Below are positions 45,469-58,252 of a stretch of 64,000 nt of DNA, piece after piece (within the stretch, counting starts at the first letter, position 1; each line of letters starts with the position of its first letter). This stretch comes from Luminiphilus sp. Its GTDB lineage: Bacteria; Pseudomonadota; Gammaproteobacteria; Pseudomonadales; Halieaceae. The translations under genes were made by a program, and so were the position numbers. Below the pieces are notes generated by a model. It was not told the DNA's origin, ran no database searches, and saw only the letters and a program-made list of their open reading frames with translations. The stretch is from positions 43,655 through 107,654 of the forward strand of contig JAAXJC010000153.1 of assembly GCA_012270045.1 (NCBI GenBank). The letters are read 5' to 3'.

Positions 45469-45864
45469 TTGGATAAAAAAGGGTCACCGGACTCGATATT
45501 GGACGTTCGACAGGGGGTGATACGGGCGTTTTGCTGGTCCCTTGGATGCACAGCCCTGGTGGCCCTTGCGGTTGCTGCCGGATGGGGCTTGGGGGCCGCG
45601 ACAGCTGTCTTGATGGGGGGGGGCATTGTGCTAGTGCCCCACGGATGGCGCGGGCGTCGGGTCGCGCGCCATGCGGGGTCCCGAACGGCCACGCAGGTGG
45701 CGTTGTTAAAGTTCACATTATGCGGCTTGGGTTTCGGGGTTTTGTTTGCGCTGAGGCCCGAGGTGAGTGCCCCCGGGGGTTTTTTGGGGGCGTCGGTGGC
45801 GCTGGTAGCGCTGCCGGTTACTACGGCGCTGGCACAGCAGCAAGGCCAACGCCAAAACGGGTAA
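45469..45864 (+). CDS. atpI: ATP synthase subunit I
   Basis: Four hydrophobic segments, position directly before atpB; TTG start. Confidence 0.75.
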   Translation: MDKKGSPDSILDVRQGVIRAFCWSLGCTALVALAVAAGWGLGAATAVLMGGGIVLVPHGWRGRRVARHAGSRTATQVALLKFTLCGLGFGVLFALRPEVSAPGGFLGASVALVALPVTTALAQQQGQRQNG

Positions 45865-45877
45865 AAAGAGAGTCTAA

Positions 45878-46771
<894 letters not shown>

Positions 46772-46806
46772 GCTCGAAACTTTTACCCCAACAAAGCACT
46801 ACCTAA

Positions 46807-47046
<240 letters not shown>

Positions 47047-47110
47047 ACGTCCTTGATAATGATGGCCGGCAACCTTGTGCCGGCGTCACAGGTGACAACA
47101 GGAGCACACA

Positions 47111-47581
47111 GTGAACATTAACCTAACGCTTATCGGCCAGCTGATTGCATTCGTGGCCTTTGTTGCGTTCTGCATGCGCTTTGTCTGGCCGCCCATCGTG
47201 GCGGCAATGGCAGAGCGTCAGCAGAAGATCGCCGATGGACTCGCGGCAGCTGACAGGGCCGGCCATGATCTCGAGTTGGCCCAGAAGCGGGCTGTTGAGG
47301 AGATGGCGGAGGCCAAGCGCGAAGCGGCGGCCATCATTGACGCGGCCAACAAGCGCGCCGCTGCTTTGGTCGACGAGGCCAAGGTGGCTGCACAGGCCGA
47401 GGCCGAGCGGGTGAAGGCGGCTGCGACAGCGGAGATAGAGCAGGAGCGAGCCCGGGCACAGGAACAGTTAATGGCCCAGGTGAGCAGCCTTGCGGTTGCC
47501 GGCGCAGAGAAAATCCTCGCCAGCGAAATAGATGCGGCCAAACATGCGGAGCTCCTCAGGGGCCTGACGGTGGACGGCTGA
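47111..47581 (+). CDS. atpF: F0F1 ATP synthase subunit B
   Basis: [44 protein letters not shown]. Confidence 0.97.
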   Translation: MNINLTLIGQLIAFVAFVAFCMRFVWPPIVAAMAERQQKIADGLAAADRAGHDLELAQKRAVEEMAEAKREAAAIIDAANKRAAALVDEAKVAAQAEAERVKAAATAEIEQERARAQEQLMAQVSSLAVAGAEKILASEIDAAKHAELLRGLTVDG

Positions 47582-47583
47582 CC

Positions 47584-48120
47584 ATGGTGGAACCCAGAAC
47601 CCTGGCGCGTCCCTACGCGCGGGCAGCCTTCGAGTACGCCCGGCAGGCGGCCGACCTGGACAAGTGGTCTGCGGCCCTGAACCTGGCCGCCGCCGCCAGC
47701 AGTGAGCCTTCGGTGCAAGCTGTGTTGGGGGACCCTGGCAAAACCGCCCAACAGCGCGCCCAGATTCTTGCAGAGGTTCTGGGTGATGCACTGGACGGCC
47801 CAGTTCGGGGGTTTCTCGCCATCATGGCAGACAACGGCAGGTTGGCCCTGCTGCACGAAACCGCCGCGCTGTTTGCCGAATTCAAAGCGGCCCAGGAAGC
47901 ATCAGTCAACGTTGAGGTTATCTCGGCATTCGATGTCGATGAGGCAGCGCTCAACCAAATATCAGAAGCCATGTCTCGCCGTTTCGAGCGCACGGTTTCA
48001 ATTACATCAGAGACGGACCCCAACCTGGTTGGTGGCGCCGTTATTCGTGCCGGCGACATGGTTATCGACGGTTCGGTTCGCGGTCGGCTGAACAAATTGG
48101 CCGGCACGCTGACACCCTGA
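47584..48120 (+). CDS. atpH: F0F1 ATP synthase subunit delta
   Basis: TLARPYARAAFEYARQAADLDKWSAAL, DGSVRGRLNKLAGTL. Confidence 0.96.
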   Translation: MVEPRTLARPYARAAFEYARQAADLDKWSAALNLAAAASSEPSVQAVLGDPGKTAQQRAQILAEVLGDALDGPVRGFLAIMADNGRLALLHETAALFAEFKAAQEASVNVEVISAFDVDEAALNQISEAMSRRFERTVSITSETDPNLVGGAVIRAGDMVIDGSVRGRLNKLAGTLTP

Positions 48121-48134
48121 CAGAGGAATAGGTC

Positions 48135-49679
48135 ATGCAACAACTCAACCCTTCGGAAATCAGCGACATCATTCGGCAGCGAATTGATCAGCTTGATGTG
48201 ACGTCCCAAGCCACAAACGAAGGCACCATCGTATCGGTCACCGACGGCATCATCCGAATTCATGGCCTTACCGAAGTCCAGTACGGCGAGATGATCGAAT
48301 TCGACGGTGGGGTGTTTGGTCTCGCGCTGAACCTGGAGCGGGATTCAGTGGGCGCGGTGGTTCTGGGTGACTACAAGCAACTTGCCGAGGGTCAGACCTG
48401 TCGCTGCACGGGCCGTATTCTGGAAGTGCCGGTGGGACCTGCATTGCAGGGCCGGGTGGTTGACGCCCTGGGTAACCCCATTGATGGCCGTGGCAGCATT
48501 GATACCGATGAGACCGATGCTATCGAGAAGATCGCCCCCGGGGTTATTGCCCGACAATCCGTTGACCAGCCGGTGCAGATTGGCCTGAAGGCCATCGACG
48601 CCATGGTGCCGATTGGCCGGGGTCAGCGGGAACTGATCATCGGTGACCGGCAGGTGGGTAAAACCGCCATTGCGGTTGACGCGATCATCAACCAGAAGGG
48701 CACTGGCATTAAGTGTGTCTATGTTGCCGTTGGCCAGAAGGCTTCCTCGGTTGCTTCGGTGGTGCGTAAGCTGGAGGAGCACGGGGCCATGGAGCACACC
48801 ATCGTGGTGGCGGCCAACGCTTCCGATCCCGCAGCAATGCAATACCTTGCGCCCTTTGCGGGCTGCACCATGGGTGAGTACTACCGGGACCGCGGTGAAG
48901 ATGCGCTCATCATTTATGACGATCTGTCCAAACAGGCGGTGGCCTATCGCCAGATCTCCCTGCTGCTGCGTCGCCCCCCGGGTCGTGAAGCCTATCCGGG
49001 CGACGTTTTTTACCTGCATTCCCGCCTGCTGGAGCGGGCAGCCCGGGTTAATGCGGACTACGTCGAGAACTTTACCAACGGCGAAGTCAAAGGACAGACC
49101 GGATCACTGACTGCGCTGCCAGTTATTGAAACCCAGGCGGGTGACGTCTCGGCCTTCGTACCCACCAACGTTATTTCCATTACTGACGGGCAGATTTTCC
49201 TGGAAGCAGACATGTTCAACGCGGGCATCCGCCCTGCCATGAACGCCGGCATTTCAGTATCCCGCGTTGGTGGTGCCGCCCAGACCAAGATCGTGAAGAA
49301 GCTGTCCGGAGGCATCCGTACCGCCCTTGCCCAGTATCGCGAGCTCGCGGCCTTTTCCCAGTTTGCCTCGGACCTTGATGATGCGACCAAAGCCCAGCTT
49401 GACCACGGCGAGCGGGTTACCGAACTCATGAAGCAGAAACAATATGCACCCCTCTCCATTGCAGAGATGGGCGTACTGCTATACGCCGCCAACGAAAATC
49501 ACCTGAATGACGTCGAGGTTGCCAAAGTGGGTGGTTTTGAAACGGCGCTGCTGGCGTACATGCAGGCCGAGCATGGGGACCTGATGGCCGAGATCGTCGC
49601 CGATGGCAACTGGAATGATGACCGGGAGGCGGTTTTCAAAACGGCTATCGAGACTTTCAAGTCAACCCAGGCCTGGTAA
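48135..49679 (+). CDS. atpA: F0F1 ATP synthase subunit alpha
   Basis: [52 protein letters not shown]. Confidence 0.98.
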   Translation: MQQLNPSEISDIIRQRIDQLDVTSQATNEGTIVSVTDGIIRIHGLTEVQYGEMIEFDGGVFGLALNLERDSVGAVVLGDYKQLAEGQTCRCTGRILEVPVGPALQGRVVDALGNPIDGRGSIDTDETDAIEKIAPGVIARQSVDQPVQIGLKAIDAMVPIGRGQRELIIGDRQVGKTAIAVDAIINQKGTGIKCVYVAVGQKASSVASVVRKLEEHGAMEHTIVVAANASDPAAMQYLAPFAGCTMGEYYRDRGEDALIIYDDLSKQAVAYRQISLLLRRPPGREAYPGDVFYLHSRLLERAARVNADYVENFTNGEVKGQTGSLTALPVIETQAGDVSAFVPTNVISITDGQIFLEADMFNAGIRPAMNAGISVSRVGGAAQTKIVKKLSGGIRTALAQYRELAAFSQFASDLDDATKAQLDHGERVTELMKQKQYAPLSIAEMGVLLYAANENHLNDVEVAKVGGFETALLAYMQAEHGDLMAEIVADGNWNDDREAVFKTAIETFKSTQAW

Positions 49680-49685
49680 CAGACG

Positions 49686-50549
49686 ATGGCGGCCGGAAAG
49701 GAAATTCGCACCAAGATCTCGAGTATCCAGAGTACTCAAAAGATCACCAGCGCCATGGAAATGGTCGCCGCGAGCAAAATGCGCCGGGCCCAGGACCGAA
49801 TGGAGCTGGGTAAACCCTATGCTCGTCGCATCCGCGATGTGGTGGGACATATCGCCAATGCCGTGCCCGAGTATCGCCATGCCTACATGGAGCAACGGGA
49901 AGTCAAACGGGTTGGTTATGTGATTGTGTCCACCGATCGCGGCCTGTGTGGCGGGTTGAACATCAACCTGTTCAAGGCGGCGATTGCAGCCATGCGGCCC
50001 CAACATGAGGCGGGGCTGGAGGTGGACCTGTGCCTGATAGGTGCCAAGTCCCTGGCGTTTTTCAAAAGTGTCGGTGGCAATGTAGTGGCCAGTGTCCGGG
50101 ACGTGGGAGAAGAGCCCACCGTAGACCAACTCATTGGCGGCGTGAAGCAGATGCTCGATGCCTATGTTGAGGGGCGTATAGACACCCTTTACCTGGTTAG
50201 CAACGAGTTTGTAAATACCATGACCCAGGTGCCCCAGGTCGAGCAGCTGTTGCCACTGGAAGCCAGTGAGGATGACGGTTTGTCCCACCACTGGGACTAC
50301 ATCTACGAACCTGACGCACGGGAGCTGCTGGATGCGCTGTTGGTGCGCTATGTGGAATCCCTGGTGTACCAGGCCGTGGTGGAAAACGGCGCCTGTGAGC
50401 AGGCTGCGCGCATGATTGCCATGAAGAACGCCAGTGATAATGCCGGTGAGCTGATTGATGAGTTGCAGCTGGTTTACAACAAGGCGCGCCAGGCGGCCAT
50501 TACCCAGGAACTGGCAGAAATTGTGGGTGGCGCAGCGGCCATTGGCTGA
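49686..50549 (+). CDS. atpG: F0F1 ATP synthase subunit gamma
   Basis: [46 protein letters not shown]. Confidence 0.97.
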   Translation: MAAGKEIRTKISSIQSTQKITSAMEMVAASKMRRAQDRMELGKPYARRIRDVVGHIANAVPEYRHAYMEQREVKRVGYVIVSTDRGLCGGLNINLFKAAIAAMRPQHEAGLEVDLCLIGAKSLAFFKSVGGNVVASVRDVGEEPTVDQLIGGVKQMLDAYVEGRIDTLYLVSNEFVNTMTQVPQVEQLLPLEASEDDGLSHHWDYIYEPDARELLDALLVRYVESLVYQAVVENGACEQAARMIAMKNASDNAGELIDELQLVYNKARQAAITQELAEIVGGAAAIG

Positions 50550-50572
50550 TCGCCAACCGGTTGAATTTTTGA

Positions 50573-52024
<1,452 letters not shown>

Positions 52025-52043
52025 TCGCGGGGAGTAGCGGATT

Positions 52044-52472
52044 ATGGCGATGACAATTCACTGTGACATCGTGTCCGCCGAGGCCCAGATCTACTCGGGT
52101 TTGGTGGAGTTGCTGGTGGCCACCGGGTCCGAGGGCGAGCTGGGAATTTGTTATGGCCACGCGCCGCTGCTGACGGCTCTGGTTCCCGGGCCGGTGCGAC
52201 TGGTGGAGCAGGGTGGTGAAGAGCAGGTGTTCTACGCCTCCGGTGGTTTTCTCGAGGTCCAGCGTGATGTGGTCACCATCCTGGCTGACACCGCACTGCG
52301 TGCAGCCGATGTCGATGAAGCGGCAGCTGAGGAAGCCAGAAGGTCCGCCGAGGAGGCGCTGGCCAATCAAAGTGGCGAGCTGGACTACGGTCGCGCGTCA
52401 GCGCAGCTGGCAGAGGCGGCAGCCCAGCTTGCGACCCTGCGCAAATTGAAAACCCGGGCAGGGCGAGGCTGA
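52044..52472 (+). CDS. atpC: F0F1 ATP synthase subunit epsilon
   Basis: [42 protein letters not shown]. Confidence 0.96.
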   Translation: MAMTIHCDIVSAEAQIYSGLVELLVATGSEGELGICYGHAPLLTALVPGPVRLVEQGGEEQVFYASGGFLEVQRDVVTILADTALRAADVDEAAAEEARRSAEEALANQSGELDYGRASAQLAEAAAQLATLRKLKTRAGRG

Positions 52473-52485
52473 CAGGTCAAGCAGC

Positions 52486-52513
52486 AAAAACCGCCACCCC
52501 GGCGGTTTTTTTT
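52486..52513 (+). terminator. Rho-independent terminator at the end of the atp operon
   Basis: AAAAACCGCC-ACCCC-GGCGGTTTTTTTT: perfect stem and T8 tail, 14 nt after the atpC stop. Confidence 0.88.
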
Positions 52514-52539
52514 CGTCTTTTATTCCTGGCCTCCTTGCT

Positions 52540-53949
52540 ATGATGCAGCTCGCTTTGGAGGGCGACGTCGTGAGCAGCGAGGACCCCAAACTGGAAATCA
52601 TCGTATTGGCCGCGGGTCAGGGGTCGCGTATGCGCTCCCACAAGCCCAAGGTCCTGCATCGGCTGGCGGGCAAGCCCCTGCTTGAACATGTGCTCGATAC
52701 TGCCAGGGCCCTCAGCCCGGCCGCCATCCATGTGGTTGTCGGCCACGGTGCCGAGGCGGTCCAGGCCGCTGTCTCGGCCACCGATCTCAGCTTTCATCAG
52801 CAGACCGAGCAGTTGGGCACCGGTCATGCGGTGTCCTGCGCTCTGCCATCCTGTCACCCGGACGCCAGGGTGTTGGTGCTGTTTGGTGATGTTCCCCTAA
52901 TGTCCGGCGAGACCCTGGCCCGTTTGATTGAACGGGCCGCTGACGGACCGGCACTGCTCGCGGCCCAACTCAGTGAGCCTGCGGGTTATGGTCGCGTGCT
53001 GCGGGACGCCGCCGGCAACTTTGCGGCGGTGGTCGAGCATGCCGATGCCAGTGCCGAGCAGCGCACCATCAAAGAGGTCAACACCGGGGTGCTGGTGGCA
53101 CCCGCAGAACTGCTTGGGACGCTCCTTGCAGAGGTGAACAACAACAACGCCCAGGGCGAATATTATCTGCCGGATGCCCTTACCCAGGCGGTGCAGCGCA
53201 ATATTCCAGTCCAGTTGGTGGTCACCGGGGACGCCGTGGAAATAACAGGCGTCAACGACCGGGCCCAACTGCAGTCCCTGGAGCGGGCATTTCAAACCCG
53301 TCTGGCCGATGGCCTGATGGCTGATGGCGTAGGGGTCGTGGATCGCCTGCGCATTGATATTCGTGGCGAGTTGCAGTGCGGCAGGGATGTTGAGATCGAC
53401 GTCAACGCCGTCTTCGAGGGACAGGTTGTCCTGGGAGACGGGGTAAAGGTTGGACCCAACTGCCTGCTGAAGGATGCAGTGGTGGGGCCTGACACGGATA
53501 TCCAGGCCTTCTGCCATATTGAAGGGGCAGCCATCGGTGCGGGCTGCCGCATCGGCCCCTACGCGCGCCTGCGACCGGGGACTGACCTTGGGGCGGCCGC
53601 CCGGGTCGGTAACTTTGTGGAAACCAAAAACTCCGTGCTGGGGCCCGGTAGCAAAGCCAATCACCTTGCCTATATTGGTGACGCCGAGATTGGCGCCGAC
53701 AGCAATGTCGGTGCCGGCACCATCACCTGCAACTACGACGGTGTCGACAAGCACCCTACCCGCATCGGTGATGGTGTTTTTGTCGGTTCCAACAGCACTC
53801 TGGTTGCACCGGTCACCCTCTCGGACCACAGCTTCGTCGCTGCCGGCTCGGTGGTGACCGAGGATGTGCCGGAGGACCAGCTGGCGCTGGGCAGGGCCCG
53901 GCAACGTAATGTATCGGGCTGGACCCCCCCCGGCCGTAAAGAGGACTGA
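52540..53949 (+). CDS. glmU: Bifunctional UDP-N-acetylglucosamine pyrophosphorylase / glucosamine-1-phosphate N-acetyltransferase
   Basis: LAAGQGSRMRSHKPKVLHRLAGKPLLEHVL; C-terminal hexapeptide repeats; start may be the GTG at 52570. Confidence 0.95.
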   Translation: MMQLALEGDVVSSEDPKLEIIVLAAGQGSRMRSHKPKVLHRLAGKPLLEHVLDTARALSPAAIHVVVGHGAEAVQAAVSATDLSFHQQTEQLGTGHAVSCALPSCHPDARVLVLFGDVPLMSGETLARLIERAADGPALLAAQLSEPAGYGRVLRDAAGNFAAVVEHADASAEQRTIKEVNTGVLVAPAELLGTLLAEVNNNNAQGEYYLPDALTQAVQRNIPVQLVVTGDAVEITGVNDRAQLQSLERAFQTRLADGLMADGVGVVDRLRIDIRGELQCGRDVEIDVNAVFEGQVVLGDGVKVGPNCLLKDAVVGPDTDIQAFCHIEGAAIGAGCRIGPYARLRPGTDLGAAARVGNFVETKNSVLGPGSKANHLAYIGDAEIGADSNVGAGTITCNYDGVDKHPTRIGDGVFVGSNSTLVAPVTLSDHSFVAAGSVVTEDVPEDQLALGRARQRNVSGWTPPGRKED

Positions 53950-53952
53950 AGT

Positions 53953-55773
53953 ATGTGTGGCATCGTTGCTGCCGTCGGCCAACGGGATGTGCCCGAAATC
54001 TTGCTGGAGGGCCTGCGGCGCCTGGAGTACCGCGGTTACGACTCGGCGGGTCTGGCGGTAATCGATGGCGCCGGCCAGCTTCGGGTGTGCAAGCGCCAGG
54101 GAAAAGTAGCGGCACTGGAGTCGGCACTGGACAGTGGGCCGATAGCGGGGCGGACCGGTATAGCCCACACCCGCTGGGCCACCCACGGCGCGCCCAGCGA
54201 GATCAACGCCCACCCCCACACCAGCGGCGACCGGATAGCGCTGGTGCACAACGGCATTATTGAAAACCACCAGGAACTGCGGGATGAACTGGAGGCATCC
54301 GGCGTCGTGTTTTCTTCAGAGACCGATACCGAAGTGGTAGTGCACCTCATTGCGGCCGCGCTGGCCGAGGGGGGAGGATTGTTTGAGGCCCTGCAGCAGG
54401 TTGTGCCACGACTACAGGGGGCCTATGCACTGGCCGTGGTCGATGCCGAGGCTCCGGACCGACTGGTCGTGGCCCGGGAGGGCAGCCCCTTGGTATTGGG
54501 AGTTGGTGTGGCCGAGACCTATGCGGGCTCGGATACCCTGGCACTGCGCCCGGTGACCGACCGCTTCGTCTATCTTGAAGAAGGGGACATGGCGGAGCTG
54601 GTGGCAGGAAGCTACCGTATCGTCGACCGCTCAGGTGAGCCGGTGCTTCGGCCCGTCACCCGAATTGAAACAACCCAGGACAGTGGTGACCTGGGTGACT
54701 ATGAGCACTACATGCTCAAGGAAATCCACGAACAGCCAAAATGCCTTGACGATACCCTGGCCATGGATTGGCGCGGTGCCGACTGTTTTGGCGAGCAAAC
54801 CGATGCCCTGCTTGGCAAAGTCGCCGCTGTGCAGATTATTGCCTGTGGCACCAGCTATCACGCCGGTCTGGTGGCCCGCCACTGGATTGAAGCCGAGGCG
54901 GGTCTGCCCTGCCAGGTTGAAGTGGCGTCCGAGTACCGCTATCGGCGCTCGGTCACACTGCCCGGGACGCTGATTGTGTGTATCTCGCAAAGTGGTGAAA
55001 CCGCGGACACCCTGGCGGCCTTAAAACATGCCGGGGGCGACAATGTGGTGGCCCGGCTGGCCCTGTGCAATGTCGATCATTCCGCTATTGTCCGGGCCAG
55101 CGATTTGGCCATTCTTACCCGGGCCGGCGCTGAGATCGGCGTCGCTTCAACCAAAGCCTTTACCACGCAACTTGCGGCTCTGATGCTGTTAACGGGCAAG
55201 CTGGCTGGTATTAAAGGTAGGCGGGGTGTTGATGCCCTTGACCTGGATACCGCCCTCGCCGGTCTGTCCAGGGATGTCAGCAGCGTGTTGGCCATGGAGA
55301 CCGCCATACGGGGCTGGGCCAGGCACTTCGTCAACCGTCACCATGCCCTGTTCCTTGGCCGGGGTATTTTTAACCCGGTGGCGATGGAGGGAGCGTTAAA
55401 ACTCAAGGAGATCTCCTACATCCATGCCGAGGCCTACCCCGCTGGAGAGCTCAAACACGGCCCTCTTGCTTTGGTGGATGCAGATATGCCTGTGGTGGCG
55501 GTGGCGCCAAACGACCAACTGCTGGAAAAGTTGCGCTCAAACCTGGAAGAGGTCAAAGCCCGGGGCGGCGAGTTGTTTGTGTTTGCCGACACCGAAGCGG
55601 GCTTTGAGTCGGAAGAGGGCACCCACGTGTTGTCGATGCCCCATTGCTCCCCGTGGTCGGCACCCATCGTCTATTCCGTGGCACTGCAGCTGCTCGCCTA
55701 CCACGTCGCCTTAGCCAAAGGAACCGACGTGGACAAGCCCAGGAATTTGGCTAAATCCGTTACCGTGGAGTAG
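53953..55773 (+). CDS. glmS: Glutamine--fructose-6-phosphate aminotransferase (isomerizing)
   Basis: MCGIVAAVGQRDVPEILLEGLRRLEYRGYDSAGLAV; C-terminal DKPRNLAKSVTVE. Confidence 0.97.
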   Translation: MCGIVAAVGQRDVPEILLEGLRRLEYRGYDSAGLAVIDGAGQLRVCKRQGKVAALESALDSGPIAGRTGIAHTRWATHGAPSEINAHPHTSGDRIALVHNGIIENHQELRDELEASGVVFSSETDTEVVVHLIAAALAEGGGLFEALQQVVPRLQGAYALAVVDAEAPDRLVVAREGSPLVLGVGVAETYAGSDTLALRPVTDRFVYLEEGDMAELVAGSYRIVDRSGEPVLRPVTRIETTQDSGDLGDYEHYMLKEIHEQPKCLDDTLAMDWRGADCFGEQTDALLGKVAAVQIIACGTSYHAGLVARHWIEAEAGLPCQVEVASEYRYRRSVTLPGTLIVCISQSGETADTLAALKHAGGDNVVARLALCNVDHSAIVRASDLAILTRAGAEIGVASTKAFTTQLAALMLLTGKLAGIKGRRGVDALDLDTALAGLSRDVSSVLAMETAIRGWARHFVNRHHALFLGRGIFNPVAMEGALKLKEISYIHAEAYPAGELKHGPLALVDADMPVVAVAPNDQLLEKLRSNLEEVKARGGELFVFADTEAGFESEEGTHVLSMPHCSPWSAPIVYSVALQLLAYHVALAKGTDVDKPRNLAKSVTVE

Positions 55774-55802
55774 CACGGGACAGCAAGTTAGGAGGAGGAA
55801 TC

Positions 55803-55922
55803 ATGGAGGCCTTTGGGATTTTGGGCTTTATTTTTGGGGTGGTTGCCTTTGTGCGAGTTGAAAAACTCACCAAGACCTTAAAGGAAAAAAACATCCTGGA
55901 AGAGGACTACAAGGAAGAGTAG
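55803..55922 (+). CDS. Small membrane protein (39 aa), absent from the supplied ORF track
   Basis: ATG preceded by AGGAGGAGGAATC (very strong Shine-Dalgarno); MEAFGILGFIFGVVAFVRVEKLTKTLKEKNILEEDYKEE*: one hydrophobic segment and a charged tail. Confidence 0.75.
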   Translation: MEAFGILGFIFGVVAFVRVEKLTKTLKEKNILEEDYKEE

Positions 55923-55958
55923 GGCGCTGCCCTGATCCGATTCGCAACGGTAAAACAG

Positions 55959-56168
55959 GTGCTTCCAGTGATTTGTATCAAGACAGAAATTCCAGACGAC
56001 CTCTGTGCAATAGATGATGAGCTCAAGGCCATTTACCATTCACGTGATACGGTCTGCGTCTGGGTCTTCAAATCCAGGGAGGACAGAAACCGTTTCATGG
56101 ACGAGACAGTGGGTATGGACAAAGCCCATAGGGAAGCTTACTTCGCACAACACTTTGGTCAGCAATGA
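55959..56168 (+). CDS. Hypothetical small protein (about 66-69 aa)
   Basis: Open frame with protein-like composition (ICIKTEIPDDLCAIDDELKAIYHSRDTVCVWVFKSREDRNRFMDETVGMDKAHREAYFAQHFGQQ); start uncertain. Confidence 0.5.
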   Translation: MLPVICIKTEIPDDLCAIDDELKAIYHSRDTVCVWVFKSREDRNRFMDETVGMDKAHREAYFAQHFGQQ

Positions 56169-56186
56169 ACGCGCTGGCCAGCTGCG

Positions 56187-56321
56187 CTATTCCTTCTCAG
56201 CTTCCTTGCTTTCTGCCTGTTCCTGATGCTCTTTTAGTTTCTCTTGATACTCTTCCTCGGAAAGTGCATGCCAACCAATGCACTTGCCCGTGGGACTCCG
56301 TCCACAGCCACAGTCCGCCAT
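56187..56321 (-). CDS. Small cysteine-containing protein (44 aa), absent from the supplied ORF track
   Basis: MADCGCGRSPTGKCIGWHALSEEEYQEKLKEHQEQAESKEAEKE*: N-terminal CGCG/C cluster with a Trp-His, then a charged helical tail. Confidence 0.65.
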   Translation of the reverse strand: MADCGCGRSPTGKCIGWHALSEEEYQEKLKEHQEQAESKEAEKE

Positions 56322-56604
56322 TATCTGCTCCCATTCACGCTACGTGATCTGATCACCGAAATTAGGCGATTTGCTGTGGACTGGCAATACGTTGACGGCC
56401 ATCCCCGGCCGGTGGCGAGATCTTGAGGTCGTGTTGAACATCATGGCCGGGGGGCGGCTGTTGATCTGAAGCCTGCCAGCAAGGAACATAATAACCCTCT
56501 GATGAACCACCCACCCGGCGCCAACAGCCCGCCTGACTGAGGCGGCAGAGAACAGGGTAAATAGCCCTGCGAAACCCAAACCCCAAGGATTGCGTAGTTA
56601 ACCC

Positions 56605-57240
56605 ATGAACCCTATCCGCGAACGAGTCAAAACCAATGTGCCGGCTGTCGTTCTGGCGCTATTGGGGATTATCCAGGCCTTTGCCATAGAATTACTGTGG
56701 TCGTTCCTGGTGGCAGAACCCGCCATTTACCAGTTCAGCTTCGCTACCTTGATCACCTGGTTGCAAATCCTGCTTGGCTTGTTGGGTATGCTGATGATCT
56801 GGCTGGTCTACGCGATGAATGTTGCAAGGTTTGTCTGGGTCCCCACCGCCAGCGAGTTTGTTACGCCGTTTTGGGTCGGGTTCTTACAGTTCTTTTCTGT
56901 CTATAGCCTTGAACTCGAAAACCCTGGGCTGTGGTTTATATGCTTCGCCCTGATCATGGCGACCATGAACTGGATTGCCCACAGCACCATGAGGCGGGCG
57001 CGTATCGAGCCGGAGAACGCCGCTTTCTTTCAGGGCCGTCACAAGGCCACCCGCCATGACTTTTATCCCGCAATTGCGGCCATTGCCGCCATGACTGCGA
57101 CTGGGCTCGGTTGCCTGGTCTTCGGTGTCAACCAGTGGGTTGTCCTGCTGGTTCTGGTCGTTGTTGTTGGGGGCTATTGTATTTGGCAAACGGCCCGGTT
57201 GCGGGCATGGTGGCAGCTGTCGGTTGCTCCTGCCCAGTAG
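56605..57240 (+). CDS. Hypothetical multi-pass membrane protein (211 aa)
   Basis: About six hydrophobic segments; no recognised family. Confidence 0.6.
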   Translation: MNPIRERVKTNVPAVVLALLGIIQAFAIELLWSFLVAEPAIYQFSFATLITWLQILLGLLGMLMIWLVYAMNVARFVWVPTASEFVTPFWVGFLQFFSVYSLELENPGLWFICFALIMATMNWIAHSTMRRARIEPENAAFFQGRHKATRHDFYPAIAAIAAMTATGLGCLVFGVNQWVVLLVLVVVVGGYCIWQTARLRAWWQLSVAPAQ

Positions 57241-57355
57241 TCACCCCCCACCTCTCTGGGTATTGGGACTGAGGGGGTGATTGGATAACCGATTGCCCCT
57301 GTAACCATGTCCAGACAGAAGTGCCAAAGAGCTGCAAAAGGAGTACGAACACGCC

Positions 57356-57754
57356 ATGGCGCGGGTTAAAAGTTCAGCTTTCGTGCGGCGGTTTGCCATT
57401 GCCAGCTGTTGCTTGGCCGGCATCCATTTCCTTCTGGAAACAGCGTACACCGTTCAATACGGCCAGGCATTACTGGGTTTGTTGCCCGATTATCTGGCGG
57501 ACCTACTGTTGATCTGGGGGAGTGTAGTGGCTTTGAAAGATCATAAAGCCACCGGTGTTCTCTGCGGCGCCTGGGGGTTCACCCTGTGTCTGCATTACCG
57601 GGCATGGGCGTGGCGGTTTCAATCCGTTATGGACGGCACCGCCAACGCCGTTGATCAGGGCACCATGGTTGTGCTGGCCTCGACCATGGCCGTCTCAGCC
57701 TTGTGTTTCCTGCTGACCTTGCTTATGGCGCTGCCAGATAAACCACAGGCCTGA
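57356..57754 (+). CDS. Hypothetical membrane protein (132 aa)
   Basis: Several hydrophobic segments; no recognised family. Confidence 0.5.
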   Translation: MARVKSSAFVRRFAIASCCLAGIHFLLETAYTVQYGQALLGLLPDYLADLLLIWGSVVALKDHKATGVLCGAWGFTLCLHYRAWAWRFQSVMDGTANAVDQGTMVVLASTMAVSALCFLLTLLMALPDKPQA

Positions 57755-57847
57755 TGTCAGCGCGACCAGGTCGCCAATCCGTCGATTTCCTGTACCCACC
57801 CCGCTACCCCAGCAAGGCGCTGCAGAAGCCAGGGTGGTGGTTTTACA

Positions 57848-58210
57848 TCAACTGGGGTTGGCGGCTTTGTAGGCTCGAATTGACTGATTGAATTGCTCTG
57901 CAACCTGCTCTTCCACCGTTACCGATTTGTTGTAAGCATCCGTTGCTGCCTGATAGGCCGGCGCAGCGTCGGGATCCCCTTCCTCAACAGCGGCTTTCAT
58001 GGCTTCCATGCGGCCGTCCTGGCAACCTCGATAGTCCGCTACCGCGGCCTGAAAAGCCTTGACGGCTGACTGCCCCGCGATCATCTCCTCCATGGTGGCA
58101 GTACTGCCATCGGGAATTTCAGGCACCTCGGGCATGGTGCAGTCCTTGGCGACAGCCGGCCCTGCCAGCAGGGTGAGAAGTAGTGCAAGGGAGGTGATCA
58201 TTCTGTTCAT
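57848..58210 (-). CDS. Hypothetical secreted/periplasmic protein (120 aa)
   Basis: Signal peptide MNRMITSLALLLTLLAGPAVAKDC, then a helical, Ala/Glu-rich region with two cysteines. Confidence 0.65.
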   Translation of the reverse strand: MNRMITSLALLLTLLAGPAVAKDCTMPEVPEIPDGSTATMEEMIAGQSAVKAFQAAVADYRGCQDGRMEAMKAAVEEGDPDAAPAYQAATDAYNKSVTVEEQVAEQFNQSIRAYKAANPS

Positions 58211-58252
58211 AGTGGTTTTTCCGTATTTCGACGTTATGGTTGGTTTATGTGA

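Noticed and set aside
56041-56050. Additional CACGTG-centred sequences (e.g. CACGTGATAC) as further parS sites
   Set aside because: They share only the CACGTG core and lack the flanking TGTT/AACA arms.
57241-57280. TCACCCCC...GGGGGTGA inverted repeat after the 211-aa membrane protein
   Set aside because: Possible stem but a 24-nt loop and no T-run; not enough to call a terminator.
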